Counted from the stretch's first letter, positions 15,622 through 24,008 are shown. The stretch: DNA of 64,000 bases from Exiguobacterium chiriqhucha RW-2 (GCF_000416965.1 NZ_ATCL01000020.1:744001-808000), one strand, 5' to 3'. A program made the numbers and translations. The notes: generated by a model from the letters alone, not told the origin.

Positions 15622-16815
15622 TTATGTGAAAGTCACGATACCGTTCCCCGGAAGCGTGTCCTGCAACGTCGTCCAATCGAGCGCCATCTCCTCATCCGTC
15701 AACAGACACGCGTCGAGTCCGGCCTCGATGACCGAACGCTCCATCCGCTGCCCGATCAAGACGAGCTCCGTCTGACGGTCCCCGTACGGCTCGACGTAGT
15801 CGGAGGCGAGCTCAGGTTCTGCCGTGAACATGAGACTCCGCTCTTCCTCCGGCAGCGTCGCGAGCCAACGTCCCGCGTGTTCGAGCGTCGATGCGTACCC
15901 CGCTTGCGAGAACAGGCAGGCGATGTCGTTTCGGGAGGCGATCCATAAGAAACCTTTGGCGCGGACGACTTGATCCGGGAACGCCTCAATCCAGGCGTGG
16001 AGCCGCTCCGGATGAAACGGACGGCGGCGGCGATAGACGAACGAACTGATGCCGTATTCCTCCGTCTCTGGTGTGTGTGTCTCGGCCTCTAGTTCTTGAA
16101 TCCAGCCGGCGGCGTGCATCGCCTGCTCGAAATCGAACAGATTGACGTCCAACAGCTCGGTCAATTCCACGTTCGCGTAAACTGACGTCAACAGTTTGGC
16201 GGTTGGATTGAGCGCCTTCAACAGCCCGGCCATCTCACCGAGTTCCGTCTCGGTCACGCGGTCCGCCTTGTTCAAGACGATGATGTCCGCGAACTCGATT
16301 TGGTCGACGAGCAGGTCGACGACTTCGCGGACGTCCGTCTCATCGATGGCCTGCTTGCGTTCATGGAGCGACTCGCCCGAGTTGAAATCTTTCAAGAACC
16401 GATACGCATCGACGACCGTCACCATCGCATCGATATAGACACGGCTCGTCAAGTCGATGCCAAGGGCGTCATCGGCGTATGTAAACGTTTGGGCGACCGG
16501 AATCGGTTCTGAGATGCCAGATGACTCGATGATAATCCCGTCGAGCTCACGGTCGTTCGTGATCTCCTGCACCGCTTCGAGCAGGTCCTCACGTAGCGTG
16601 CAACAGATGCAGCCGTTCGATAGCTCGACCAATTTTTCGTCCGTCCGCGAGAAGCCGTTCTGCTCGATCAATCGTTCGTCGATGTTCAACTCGCTCATGT
16701 CGTTGACGATGACCGCATATTTCTTGCCGGACCGATTGTTCAACAGATGATTCATCAACGTCGTCTTGCCGCTCCCTAAATAACCAGACAGCACCGTGAT
16801 TGGAATTCGTTTCAT
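15622..16815 (-). CDS. COG0523 (CobW/YciC) GTPase, probable zinc metallochaperone
   Basis: A 397-aa G3E GTPase. The P-loop GYLGSGKTT is at 11-19, the metal-binding CxCC motif at Cys69, Cys71, Cys72 (GCICCTLRED), Walker B is IIESSGISEP and the guanine motif is NKAD. The CobW C-terminal domain occupies about 250-390. It resembles Bacillus YciC, which helps supply zinc under limitation. The Zur-type box between its promoter and start supports the zinc role. The start at 16815 follows GGAGTGGGG. Confidence 0.92.
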   Translation of the reverse strand: MKRIPITVLSGYLGSGKTTLMNHLLNNRSGKKYAVIVNDMSELNIDERLIEQNGFSRTDEKLVELSNGCICCTLREDLLEAVQEITNDRELDGIIIESSGISEPIPVAQTFTYADDALGIDLTSRVYIDAMVTVVDAYRFLKDFNSGESLHERKQAIDETDVREVVDLLVDQIEFADIIVLNKADRVTETELGEMAGLLKALNPTAKLLTSVYANVELTELLDVNLFDFEQAMHAAGWIQELEAETHTPETEEYGISSFVYRRRRPFHPERLHAWIEAFPDQVVRAKGFLWIASRNDIACLFSQAGYASTLEHAGRWLATLPEEERSLMFTAEPELASDYVEPYGDRQTELVLIGQRMERSVIEAGLDACLLTDEEMALDWTTLQDTLPGNGIVTFT

Positions 16816-16829
16816 GTATCCCCACTCCT

Positions 16830-16850
16830 AAATCGTAATCATTACTTTTT
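16830..16850 (-). promoter_or_regulatory. Zur box
   Basis: The segment contains TCGTAATCATTAC, matching the Bacillus Zur operator (AAATCGTAATNATTACGATTT) in all of the left half and most of the right half. It lies just downstream of the -10 and 15 bases before the start codon. Confidence 0.85.
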
Positions 16851-16852
16851 AG

Positions 16853-16881
16853 ATAATGACGGGTCACCATTGTCTTGTCAA
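16853..16881 (-). promoter_or_regulatory. Sigma-A promoter of the COG0523 gene
   Basis: Minus strand TTGACA (16876-16881) and CATTAT (16853-16858) with a 17-bp spacer. The Zur box covers the predicted transcription start region. Confidence 0.7.
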
Positions 16882-16882
16882 G

Positions 16883-16914
16883 AAAAAAAAAAACACGCCC
16901 GTTCCCGGACGTGT
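16883..16914 (-). terminator. Rho-independent terminator
   Basis: Minus strand ACACGTCCG and CGGGCGTGT form a 9-bp stem (one G-U pair), followed by about ten T. It ends the SMP-30/87-aa gene pair. Confidence 0.85.
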
Positions 16915-16922
16915 TCCTTTCC

Positions 16923-17186
16923 CTATTCTTCCAACGCCTTGCGTTCCGCCTCGGAGCGGGGATACGTGTTCGCCTGCCACTCTGCCCGATAAATCGAATC
17001 GAGCTGCGTCAGACCGACCTCATCCTCATCCTTATCGGCATCGACACTCGGGGCCTCATCCCAGCGCGGATTCAAATACGTGTGGTCGTCTTCCCGGTTC
17101 GCATCCAATAGTTTTTGAATCCCGACCCGGGCCACTGCCGCGAGTGCCAAACCGATGCCTGCACGAACGAGCAATCGCTTCACCAT
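16923..17186 (-). CDS. Small membrane-anchored hypothetical protein, 87 aa
   Basis: Not recognised. One N-terminal hydrophobic helix (about 6-24: VRAGIGLALAAVARVGIQ) is followed by a charged tail rich in Asp and Glu. AAGGAGG lies upstream of the ATG. It starts 12 bases after the SMP-30 gene and shares its terminator, so the two are probably co-transcribed. Confidence 0.7.
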   Translation of the reverse strand: MVKRLLVRAGIGLALAAVARVGIQKLLDANREDDHTYLNPRWDEAPSVDADKDEDEVGLTQLDSIYRAEWQANTYPRSEAERKALEE

Positions 17187-17198
17187 CTCTTTACCTCC

Positions 17199-18080
17199 TT
17201 ATCGTCCAAACCGATAGAGCGGCATCCCTTTCACGTCTGTATCGATTTTAAAAACCGACCCTGCGTCCGGATGGGCTTTGAGCGCCTCGTCATCCATCCC
17301 TTCACGAGCCGTCGTGATGGCGAGTTGGTTCAATTCGTCGCCGACAAAACAACACGATGTGACGTTCGGGGCCGGCACGAGCACCTCGAGCACTTTTTCA
17401 CCCGTCTCCGGGTTCCAGCGCGAGACGCGGCCGCCGGCAAAGTGTGCAATCCATAAGAACCCTTCCTCATCGGACGTCATGCCGTCCGGGAATCCTTCCT
17501 CGACGGTGAAATCGATGATGGCCTCCCCTTCGCCGAGCGTCCCCGTCTTCAAGTCAAAGGCGTATTTACGGACCGTCTCGGTCGGTGTATCGATATGATA
17601 GAACGTCGAATGGTCGGGTGACCATGTCAGTCCGTTCGATAATGTCAACTCGCTCAACATGACCTCGGTCGTGCCGTCGCGATTCAACCGGTATAGCGTC
17701 GCTTGTTCCGCCTCGTCTTCAAGATGGAGCGTGCCGGCGAAGATGCGGCCGTACGGGTCGGCTTTCCCGTCATTGAAGCGGAGCTTTCCTTCTGGGTCGT
17801 CGAGTTCGACGATTTTATCGAGCTCTTTTGACGTCTCGTCCCACTCATAAATCCCGTCTTTCAAGCCGACGACGACGCCGTCCGTCACTTTCGGGACCGC
17901 GAACCCGATCTGTTGTCCCATATCGAACGACGACAGCTCATCTTCTTTCTCATCGTACCACCAAAGTGTATGTCCCTCGATATCGACCCAATAGAAGCGT
18001 TTCAGTTCCGCATCCCAACAAGGGCCTTCCCCAAGCGTATTTCGAACTCGAATCCATAACGCAGCGTTTACTGTCTCCAT
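17199..18080 (-). CDS. SMP-30/gluconolactonase family protein
   Basis: A 293-aa six-bladed beta-propeller lactonase. The metal and active-site residues of the family are visible: Glu in LGEGPCWD near residue 18, Asn/Asp in LRFNDGKADPYGR, Asn in LSNGLTWSPD, and Asp in FPDGMTSDEEG. Family members hydrolyse sugar lactones such as gluconolactone; the substrate here is not evident. GGAGGCAATTCA precedes the start. The 87-aa membrane protein follows in the same transcript. Confidence 0.88.
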   Translation of the reverse strand: METVNAALWIRVRNTLGEGPCWDAELKRFYWVDIEGHTLWWYDEKEDELSSFDMGQQIGFAVPKVTDGVVVGLKDGIYEWDETSKELDKIVELDDPEGKLRFNDGKADPYGRIFAGTLHLEDEAEQATLYRLNRDGTTEVMLSELTLSNGLTWSPDHSTFYHIDTPTETVRKYAFDLKTGTLGEGEAIIDFTVEEGFPDGMTSDEEGFLWIAHFAGGRVSRWNPETGEKVLEVLVPAPNVTSCCFVGDELNQLAITTAREGMDDEALKAHPDAGSVFKIDTDVKGMPLYRFGR

Positions 18081-18217
18081 TGAATTGCCTCCACTCTCTA
18101 CATTGATTTCAAGTGACTATTCCCTGAGGGGGCACTCTCTATTCAACATTTCCCAAAATAGCAACCGCTCGGAAGAAAAATATTGAACCGGGCCGGCATC
18201 CTTCTAGGGCAGAAGAC

Positions 18218-18251
18218 AAAAAAACTCCTTGAATCATGAGATTCAAGGAGT
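18218..18251 (-). terminator. Rho-independent terminator of rlmN
   Basis: Minus strand ACTCCTTGAATC pairs with its complement around a 4-base loop and is followed by TTTTTTT. Confidence 0.9.
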
Positions 18252-18256
18252 CCCTG

Positions 18257-19318
18257 TCATTTTGCGCCTTCGACATTCATATGCTTGCTGCGCAACTGGC
18301 CACAGGCCGCATCGATATCAGTCCCGTGCTCGAGACGGACACCGGTATTGATGCCCCGCTTCTTCAAGACGTCATAAAACGCCATGATGTCCTCAGACGT
18401 GCTCCGCTCATACTGAATATGCTCGTTGACCGGATTGTACGGAATCAAGTTGACGTATGACTTGTCTTTAATATCGTCAATCAAGTCGGCGAGTTCCTCG
18501 GCGTGCTCCGGCAAATCGTTCACTTTCGATAAGAGAATATATTCGAACGTGATGCGTTTGTTCGTCTTCTCGACGTAATAACGGATGGCCGGCATGAGCT
18601 TGTCGAGCGGGAACGCCCGGTTGATTTTCATGATTTGCGTCCGCAACGCATCGTTCGGGGCGTGGAGTGACAGCGCCAAATTGATGCGAAGATCGAGGTC
18701 CGCGAATTTGTAAATCTTGTCGGCGAGACCGCTCGTCGACACGTTGATTTTACGCGGTGCGATGGCGAGTCCGCGCTCGTCTTTGACGACACGGAGGAAA
18801 TCGACCAAGTTATCGAAGTTATCGAACGGTTCCCCGATTCCCATGACGACGATATGACTGACGCGGGCACCTTCCCCGACCTCGTCCAAGTAATGTTGCA
18901 CGGTCATGATCTGTTCGACGACTTCGCCGGCCGTCAAATCACGCGTCTTCTTCAAGAGGCCGCTCGCACAGAAGCTACAGCCGATGTTGCAGCCGACTTG
19001 CGTCGTCACACAGACCGAACGTCCGTATTTGTGACGCATGAGCACCGTCTCGATATAGTGTCCGTCATGCAATTTAAGTAAAAATTTGACCGTCCCGTCG
19101 CCCGCTTCTTGTTTGACGAACAGGTCTTGCGTCGAGATGACGTATTCGGCGGCGAGCGCCTCACGTACCTCGGCCCGTACCGAGATGTCCTCGATGTGCT
19201 TGACTCGGTCGATATAGAGCGAGTCCCAGATTTGTCTAGCGTGGAAGGCGCTGTATCCCCAAGAGACGCACGCTTCCGTCAGCTGATCGAATGTCAGCCC
19301 GTATATAGATGGTTTCAT
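18257..19318 (-). CDS. rlmN: Dual-specificity RNA methyltransferase RlmN
   Basis: A 353-aa radical-SAM enzyme that methylates C2 of A2503 in 23S rRNA and A37 in some tRNAs. The Fe-S motif CxxxCxxC is Cys110, Cys114, Cys117 ([12 protein letters not shown]). GIGEPFDN, the SAM-binding segment and the C-terminal catalytic Cys in DIDAACGQL are present. The ATG at 19318 ([12 protein letters not shown]) follows AAAGGA; the upstream TTG would contain that site within the coding region. Monocistronic. Confidence 0.96.
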   Translation of the reverse strand: MKPSIYGLTFDQLTEACVSWGYSAFHARQIWDSLYIDRVKHIEDISVRAEVREALAAEYVISTQDLFVKQEAGDGTVKFLLKLHDGHYIETVLMRHKYGRSVCVTTQVGCNIGCSFCASGLLKKTRDLTAGEVVEQIMTVQHYLDEVGEGARVSHIVVMGIGEPFDNFDNLVDFLRVVKDERGLAIAPRKINVSTSGLADKIYKFADLDLRINLALSLHAPNDALRTQIMKINRAFPLDKLMPAIRYYVEKTNKRITFEYILLSKVNDLPEHAEELADLIDDIKDKSYVNLIPYNPVNEHIQYERSTSEDIMAFYDVLKKRGINTGVRLEHGTDIDAACGQLRSKHMNVEGAK

Positions 19319-19387
19319 TGCTATCTGTCCTTTCTTCAATCCGCATACGTACCATTGTAGCGGACGTGGACGACCGGTGCAACGTTC

Positions 19388-20791
19388 TTATAACGGTGGA
19401 ACGGGACGTGTCACGTGACGCTCGAACGCATAGGCGAGACGAATCAAGTCGCGTTCGGCATAGCTCGTCCCGGTGAACGATAGACCGAACGGGGCCCCGC
19501 TCGCCTTCAAGCGATACGGGATCGTGACGGTCGGATGGCCGGCTTTCGCCGCCATGTCATAATTGTGGTCATGCGGCAAGACGAGCGCATGAAGTTCCTG
19601 CTCGGCCAACAATCGGTCGATGCCGTCTGTCTTGGCGTGATAGACGTCGTCGAGGCGGCGCGTCAAATAGGCGTCCTCAATCAAGCGGCCCGATTGTTCG
19701 TTCGCTTTCTCGAACGTCTTCTGTCCATGCGGAATCGTCTCCGGATGACTGTTGTTCCAGTTAATCAAATCCGACAACGTCTCATACGGGAGCGTCGTCG
19801 AGGCGAGATACGCCTCGATTCCGAGCTTGAACTCATGGTACAGGATATCCCCTTGGTCGAGCCCTGCTTTCGTCGGCAGTTCGACGGTGACGATCTCGAT
19901 GCCGCTCTGTTTCAGCAATGCGATCGCTTCGTCGTAGAGCACCTGCTCTTCTTCCGACAGATCGGTCTTGACGACGCCGACACGCATCCCGACTGCTTGC
20001 CGCTCATCAAGACAAGTCCGGTAAGGCGGACCGGCCGGAAGATGCGTCGTCGCTGGGTCAGCTGGATCTTCCCCAACCATCGCCTCAAGGGCGAGCACCG
20101 CATCCCGGAGTGTCCGTGCCATCGGGCCGGCCGTGTCTTGCGACCGGGAGATCGGGATGATGCCGCTGCGGCTAATCAACCCGACGGTCGGTTTGATGCC
20201 AACGATTCCGTTATGGACGCTCGGGTGAATAATCGAGCCGCTCGTCTCGCTGCCGACGGCAAGCAACGTCAAGTTGGCCGCGACCGCTGACGCCGAACCT
20301 GAACTCGACCCTCCGACATCGAGCTTGTCCCCATATGGATTGAGCGTCTGGCCACCGACCCCACTCCAGCCGTTCGGCATGCCCTCGGTCAAAAAGTTGG
20401 CCCATTCGGACAAGTTCGCTTTCCCGAGGATGATGGCCCCGCTCGCGCGCAAGCTTTGGACGAGATGGGCGTCCCGGCCGGCGAAGTGATGCGCGAGGGC
20501 GACGGCCCCGGCCGTCGTCTTCATCAATCCCGCCGTCTCAACATTGTCTTTGATCAGCACCGGGATGCCGAGCAACGGTAATCGCTCACCTCGTTGATAG
20601 GCGCGATCCGCCGCCTCGGCCTCGAACAAGGCGTCCGGGTTCACTTGAATGACCGCTCTCAGCTTATCGTTCAACTGGGCGATTCGAGTCAAATAATAGG
20701 CCGTCACGTCACGCGCCGTGAACGTTCCTTCTTTATATCCGCGATGGGCGGTCTCGATATCGAGTTCGAAACATGTGTTTGGTTCAGTCAT
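19388..20791 (-). CDS. Amidase (amidase-signature family)
   Basis: A 467-aa amidase-signature hydrolase. The Ser-cisSer-Lys triad is visible: Lys in IPVLIKDNVETAG, Ser in VGSETSGSI and the glycine/serine-rich loop GGSSSGSASA. AAGGAGGAATCTAT places the start at 20791 (MTEPNTCFELDIE). It resembles the secondary amidases of Bacillus rather than GatA, since no gatC or gatB lies nearby and the C-terminus differs. The substrate is unknown. Confidence 0.88.
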   Translation of the reverse strand: MTEPNTCFELDIETAHRGYKEGTFTARDVTAYYLTRIAQLNDKLRAVIQVNPDALFEAEAADRAYQRGERLPLLGIPVLIKDNVETAGLMKTTAGAVALAHHFAGRDAHLVQSLRASGAIILGKANLSEWANFLTEGMPNGWSGVGGQTLNPYGDKLDVGGSSSGSASAVAANLTLLAVGSETSGSIIHPSVHNGIVGIKPTVGLISRSGIIPISRSQDTAGPMARTLRDAVLALEAMVGEDPADPATTHLPAGPPYRTCLDERQAVGMRVGVVKTDLSEEEQVLYDEAIALLKQSGIEIVTVELPTKAGLDQGDILYHEFKLGIEAYLASTTLPYETLSDLINWNNSHPETIPHGQKTFEKANEQSGRLIEDAYLTRRLDDVYHAKTDGIDRLLAEQELHALVLPHDHNYDMAAKAGHPTVTIPYRLKASGAPFGLSFTGTSYAERDLIRLAYAFERHVTRPVPPL

Positions 20792-20902
20792 ATAGATTCC
20801 TCCTTTGGTCACTCGATGGTATTCGCTATCGCCACATGATTTCCTGTTTTCGTTCGCCAACGAATATGTAACTTGGTACACTGAAAGAAAAGGGAGGTTA
20901 CT

Positions 20903-21064
20903 ATGAACCGTTCGTACGTTCTCGTCTTATTGTCCGTCTTTGCCTTGTTCTTCTTACAGCTATATGCCGGGGACGCTCCGTATACGCTACCGCTCTCCAT
21001 CGTCCTCGTCATCTTGATTCTCGGCGCTACCTTGTTTCAACTTCGACGCAAACCAAACCGTTGA
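20903..21064 (+). CDS. Small membrane protein, 53 aa
   Basis: A short gene with a strong ribosome site (AGGGAGG, 7 bases before ATG). The product has two hydrophobic helices (about 5-21 and 31-46) separated by YAGDAPYTLP and ends in the basic tail QLRRKPNR. Not recognised. Its stop codon overlaps the -35 of the msrA riboswitch promoter. Confidence 0.65.
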   Translation: MNRSYVLVLLSVFALFFLQLYAGDAPYTLPLSIVLVILILGATLFQLRRKPNR

Positions 21065-21090
21065 CGCCGCTTCAAATCTGATGGTATGAT
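21061..21090 (+). promoter_or_regulatory. Promoter of the SAM riboswitch-msrA unit
   Basis: TTGACG (21061-21066) and TATGAT (21085-21090) with an 18-bp spacer and an extended -10 TGG. Predicted start is near 21097, just before the aptamer. Confidence 0.75.
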
Positions 21091-21104
21091 GCTCTCACCA
21101 ACTA

Positions 21105-21209
21105 CATATCGATATCTCGAGTGAACGAGAGACCTGGCTCTATGACTTCACAGCAACCTGCTTCGGCAAGGTGCTACTTCCAGCAAGGCAGTTTGCCTTG
21201 GCCGATATG
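21105..21209 (+). promoter_or_regulatory. SAM-I riboswitch (S box)
   Basis: CATATCG (21105-21111) and CGATATG (21203-21209) form P1. Inside are the conserved GAGACCTGGCTC-TATGA-CAGCAACCTGC and AAGGTGCTACTTCCAGCAAGGCAG segments of the S box. A perfect terminator follows. By the usual mechanism, high S-adenosylmethionine switches off msrA and low SAM/methionine switches it on. Confidence 0.88.
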
Positions 21210-21213
21210 ACAG

Positions 21214-21248
21214 AGCGCTCATGTCGATGACATGAGCGCTTTTTTTTT
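21214..21248 (+). terminator. SAM-riboswitch-controlled terminator
   Basis: AGCGCTCATGTC (21214-21225) pairs perfectly with 21229-21240, loop GAT, followed by eight T. Confidence 0.92.
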
Positions 21249-21274
21249 GGAAATTGATCGAGGGGGAATTACTA

Positions 21275-21787
21275 ATGGAAAAAGCAACATTCGCAGGCGG
21301 CTGTTTTTGGTGCATGGTGACGCCGTTCGAGGAACAACCTGGCATCGAGTCAATCGTATCCGGTTATACGGGAGGTCACGTCGATGACCCGACGTATGAA
21401 CAAGTGAAAACAGGGACGACGGGACACTATGAGGTCGTCGAGATCACGTTCGACCCGACGCTATTCGCTTATGAACGACTGCTCGAACTATATTGGATTC
21501 AAACCGACCCGACCGATGACGGCGGCCAGTTCCAAGACCGCGGCAGCCAATATGCGCCGGCCATCTTCTATCATACGGAAGACCAACGCGTGAAAGCAGA
21601 ACAGAGTCGCGACGCGCTCGCGGCGAGCGGACGCTTCAAACAGCCGATTGTCACGAAGATTCTACCGGCCGACACGTTCTATCCGGCCGAGGAATATCAT
21701 CAAGACTTCCATAAAAAAAATCCGGCCCACTATAAAGAGGACCGGAAGAAATCTGGGCGCGACGCATTCATCGAGCAAGCCTGGTAA
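21275..21787 (+). CDS. msrA: Peptide-methionine (S)-S-oxide reductase
   Basis: A 170-aa repair enzyme that reduces methionine-S-sulfoxide. The active site GGCFWC places the catalytic Cys at 10 and a second Cys at 13. Family segments [30 protein letters not shown] and AEEYHQDF are all present. The ATG at 21275 follows AGGGGG. No msrB is fused or adjacent. It is the only gene between the SAM-riboswitch terminator and the next terminator. Confidence 0.96.
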   Translation: MEKATFAGGCFWCMVTPFEEQPGIESIVSGYTGGHVDDPTYEQVKTGTTGHYEVVEITFDPTLFAYERLLELYWIQTDPTDDGGQFQDRGSQYAPAIFYHTEDQRVKAEQSRDALAASGRFKQPIVTKILPADTFYPAEEYHQDFHKKNPAHYKEDRKKSGRDAFIEQAW

Positions 21788-21790
21788 ACA

Positions 21791-21818
21791 AAAGACGGGT
21801 CGTCTGACCCGTCTTTTT
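21791..21818. terminator. Bidirectional terminator
   Basis: AAAGACGGGTC and GACCCGTCTTT flank a 4-base loop, with A and T runs on the two sides, between converging msrA and the sugar transporter gene. Confidence 0.88.
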
Positions 21819-22680
21819 AGCTCTTGGCAATCCCGAGCATGAATCCGGCCACGACGATGAGCCCGATTCCCATAAAGACGAAGACCCGTTCTTTCGTCGT
21901 CTTCTCTTCTTTCAATAGATAAATCCCGCCGAGCGTCGCCACGACGACGTTCAATTGGGACAAGGCGAACGACGTCGCGATGCCGACCTCACCGCTTGAC
22001 ACGAACAGCCCGAAGTTCCCGATCCCCCAAGCGAGACCGGCCAAAATGTTTTTGAACGTCTTCGGGTCGAACTTCTTCACATCTTTCTCACGCAGGCTGA
22101 ACAATAGCGCCGCGATGAACATCCCGACCGATTGCGGCAAGATGGCCGTGATGCCGTCGACCTCGAAATAGTTCGTCAGGACGGCATACGTCACATAACC
22201 GATACTCGACACGAGCAGGACGAGCAAACCTTTCTTCAAGGCGCCGCTGCTATCGCCATCTTTTTGTTGTTGGTATGACGTCAGTGCCGCCCCGATGATA
22301 ATCAACACGAGCGCAGAAAAGCCGAGCCACAACTCGGTCGTCGTCTTCCAATCGCCGAGCACGATGACCCCGAACAACGACGTCCCGACGAGTTGCATCC
22401 CGGTGCTGATCGGCATCGCTTTCGATACACTTAAAATTTGGAACGACTGGAACTGTAAATATTGCCCGAGTGCCCAGAACACACCAGATATGAAGCCGGT
22501 CACGATTGCGAGCGTCGTGAACTCCGGATTGAAGACGAGTGCGATGATGACCGCCATCACCATCGCCCCAATCGTCGTCCCGATTAACTGTTGAATCGGC
22601 TTGCCGCCGACTTTCGAGACGATGAGTGGGATACTCCCCCACATCAAGGCAGGTAAGAGTGCGAGTAAAATCATTTCCAT
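21817..22680 (-). CDS. GRP-family sugar uptake protein (GlcU/RbsU-like)
   Basis: A 287-aa protein with ten hydrophobic helices. The GlcU pattern is clear: LLALLPALMWGSIPLIVSK at the start, then GQYLQFQSFQILSVSKAMPISTG and QLVGTSLFGVI. The family imports glucose or ribose with protons. The ATG at 22680 (MEMILLALLP) follows CAGGTGTT. Monocistronic; the specific sugar cannot be told. Confidence 0.88.
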   Translation of the reverse strand: MEMILLALLPALMWGSIPLIVSKVGGKPIQQLIGTTIGAMVMAVIIALVFNPEFTTLAIVTGFISGVFWALGQYLQFQSFQILSVSKAMPISTGMQLVGTSLFGVIVLGDWKTTTELWLGFSALVLIIIGAALTSYQQQKDGDSSGALKKGLLVLLVSSIGYVTYAVLTNYFEVDGITAILPQSVGMFIAALLFSLREKDVKKFDPKTFKNILAGLAWGIGNFGLFVSSGEVGIATSFALSQLNVVVATLGGIYLLKEEKTTKERVFVFMGIGLIVVAGFMLGIAKS

Positions 22681-22773
22681 AGATAACACCTGCTTTCGTA
22701 GAATAACATTACCCATGATTTTCCCACGTTTACGCCCGATTAAACTTTGTTCAAAAAAATTTAAAAATACCCA

Positions 22774-22803
22774 TTGCCAAATGTTTTACTAGGATGATAT
22801 AAT
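22774..22803 (+). promoter_or_regulatory. Promoter of tRNA-Ala
   Basis: TTGCCA (22774-22779) and TATAAT (22798-22803) with an 18-bp spacer, 12 bases before the mature tRNA. Confidence 0.8.
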
Positions 22804-22814
22804 AATTTTCGAAC

Positions 22815-22887
22815 GGGGCATTAGCTCAGCTGGGAGAGCGCCACGCTGGCAGCGTGGAGGTCAGCGGTTCGAGCCCGCTATGCTCCA
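22815..22887 (+). tRNA. tRNA-Ala (anticodon GGC)
   Basis: The cloverleaf closes fully: acceptor GGGGCAT/ATGCTCC (one G-U), D arm GCTC-AGCTGGGA-GAGC, anticodon stem CCACG/CGTGG with loop CTGGCAG, and T arm with GGTTCGAGCC. The discriminator is A; CCA is not encoded. A terminator follows. Confidence 0.97.
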
Positions 22888-22893
22888 TTATGG

Positions 22894-22925
22894 AAGTCAC
22901 CACTCATTTGAGGGGTGACTTTTTT
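22894..22925 (+). terminator. tRNA-Ala terminator
   Basis: AAGTCACCACTC pairs with GAGGGGTGACTT (one mismatch) around ATTT, then TTTTT. Confidence 0.85.
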
Positions 22926-22960
22926 GCGTCTCCGCCCGGTTTAAGTCACCTGGTAGCGGG

Positions 22961-22982
22961 TAATGATTGTAAGACATCATTA
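22961..22982. promoter_or_regulatory. Inverted repeat before the cysteine-rich protein
   Basis: TAATGAT (22961-22967) and ATCATTA (22976-22982) are perfect inverted repeats 8 bp apart, 19 bases before the start codon. This is a possible operator; the regulator cannot be named. Confidence 0.4.
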
Positions 22983-23000
22983 TTCTAAGGGGGACTTACT

Positions 23001-23333
23001 ATGGATCGTGCCTCTGTCGAAGAGACCATTTTAGCCGTCATCGACTGTATGCGGGCAAGCAATCACTGTTTCTCAAAATGTTTACAAGAAGAGGATTTAT
23101 TGATGGTCGCCGAGTGTATCCGGCTGACGAAAGAATGTTCGGAAGTGTGTGCGCTCGCCTTGAACGCTCTCGAGACCGATTCGGCTTTCACCAAACCGAT
23201 TGCTGCACTCTGCGCCCAGGTGTGCGACACGTGCGCCGTCGAATGTGGCCGCCATTTGCATGACCATTGCCAACGTTGTTCCGAAGCGTGTCTCCGCTGT
23301 GCCGAGGCGTGTCGCAACCTCGTGGCCGCATAA
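23001..23333 (+). CDS. Cysteine-rich four-helix-bundle copper protein (DUF326, Csp3/YhjQ-like)
   Basis: A 110-aa protein with 15 cysteines, mostly as CxxxC or CxxC on amphipathic helices (Cys16, 23, 27, 39, 46, 50, 71, 75, 78, 82, 90, 93, 97, 100, 104). This is the pattern of cytosolic copper-storage proteins, which bind many Cu(I) ions inside a four-helix bundle. There is no signal peptide, so the cytosolic type is expected. AAGGGGG precedes the ATG. No copA or csoR is adjacent. Confidence 0.9.
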   Translation: MDRASVEETILAVIDCMRASNHCFSKCLQEEDLLMVAECIRLTKECSEVCALALNALETDSAFTKPIAALCAQVCDTCAVECGRHLHDHCQRCSEACLRCAEACRNLVAA

Positions 23334-23342
23334 TCGCTTTTT

Positions 23343-23369
23343 AGTCTAACGATATGTTAGACTTTTTTT
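23343..23369 (+). terminator. Rho-independent terminator
   Basis: AGTCTAAC and GTTAGACT around GATAT, followed by TTTTTTT. Confidence 0.85.
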
Positions 23370-23398
23370 ATACTTGTTTTATGAGAAAGGGACCGATT

Positions 23399-23965
23399 AT
23401 GTCATATTCAATTCTTGCCATCGACGTCGAGACGGCCAACCGCGATAGTCGCAGCATCTGCTCTGTCGGCTGGAGCCTACTCGTCGACGGTGAAATCATC
23501 GAGACGAACCAACTACTCGTCAATCCAGAAGAAGACTTTGACGCAGGCAATATCCGCGTCCACGGCATCCGGCCGAGCGACGTCTGGGACGCCCCAGCCT
23601 TACCCGAGGTGCTTGAACAGCTCTATCCGACGCTGCGGGATGTCGACCTCGTCATGGCGCACAACGCCTCATTCGATATGGGCGCTTTCAAGAAAGCGAT
23701 CGCCAAATATGATTTATATACGTTTCCGACGATCGAGTACGGCTGTACCGTCAAGCTGTCGCGAAAACTGTATCCTGGACTGCCGAATCACAAGCTGAAC
23801 ACGATGGCGGAATATTTGAACGTCCCGTTCATCCATCACGATGCGGCTGAAGATGCCCGCGTCTGCGCGTTGCTTATGCGCGATATGATGCAGAAGACCG
23901 GGATTCATGACCCGCGTGAACTGCACCGCTATACATCGGTCAAGCTCGGGAAGCTCGCCTATTGA
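23399..23965 (+). CDS. DnaQ-like 3'-5' exonuclease (DEDDh)
   Basis: A 188-aa exonuclease of the DnaQ/epsilon type. Exo I is AIDVETA (Asp9, Glu11), Exo II is MAHNASFDMGAFKK, Exo III has HHDAAEDARV with the DEDDh His/Asp. It consists of the nuclease domain only, without a helicase or BRCT domain. The ATG at 23399 follows AGAAAGGGA. The role may be DNA repair or RNA trimming; context does not decide. Confidence 0.88.
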   Translation: MSYSILAIDVETANRDSRSICSVGWSLLVDGEIIETNQLLVNPEEDFDAGNIRVHGIRPSDVWDAPALPEVLEQLYPTLRDVDLVMAHNASFDMGAFKKAIAKYDLYTFPTIEYGCTVKLSRKLYPGLPNHKLNTMAEYLNVPFIHHDAAEDARVCALLMRDMMQKTGIHDPRELHRYTSVKLGKLAY

Positions 23966-24008
23966 CCCATAAGCATGCCAGACAGGCCAAGACAATCGTC
24001 TTGGCCTG

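Noticed and set aside
19535-20290. 251-codon open frame on the plus strand
   Set aside because: Antisense to the amidase gene, no ribosome site and no recognisable domain.
22961-22982. Fur, Zur or PerR box
   Set aside because: The half sites resemble such boxes, but the 8-bp gap does not fit the known 7-1-7 spacing.
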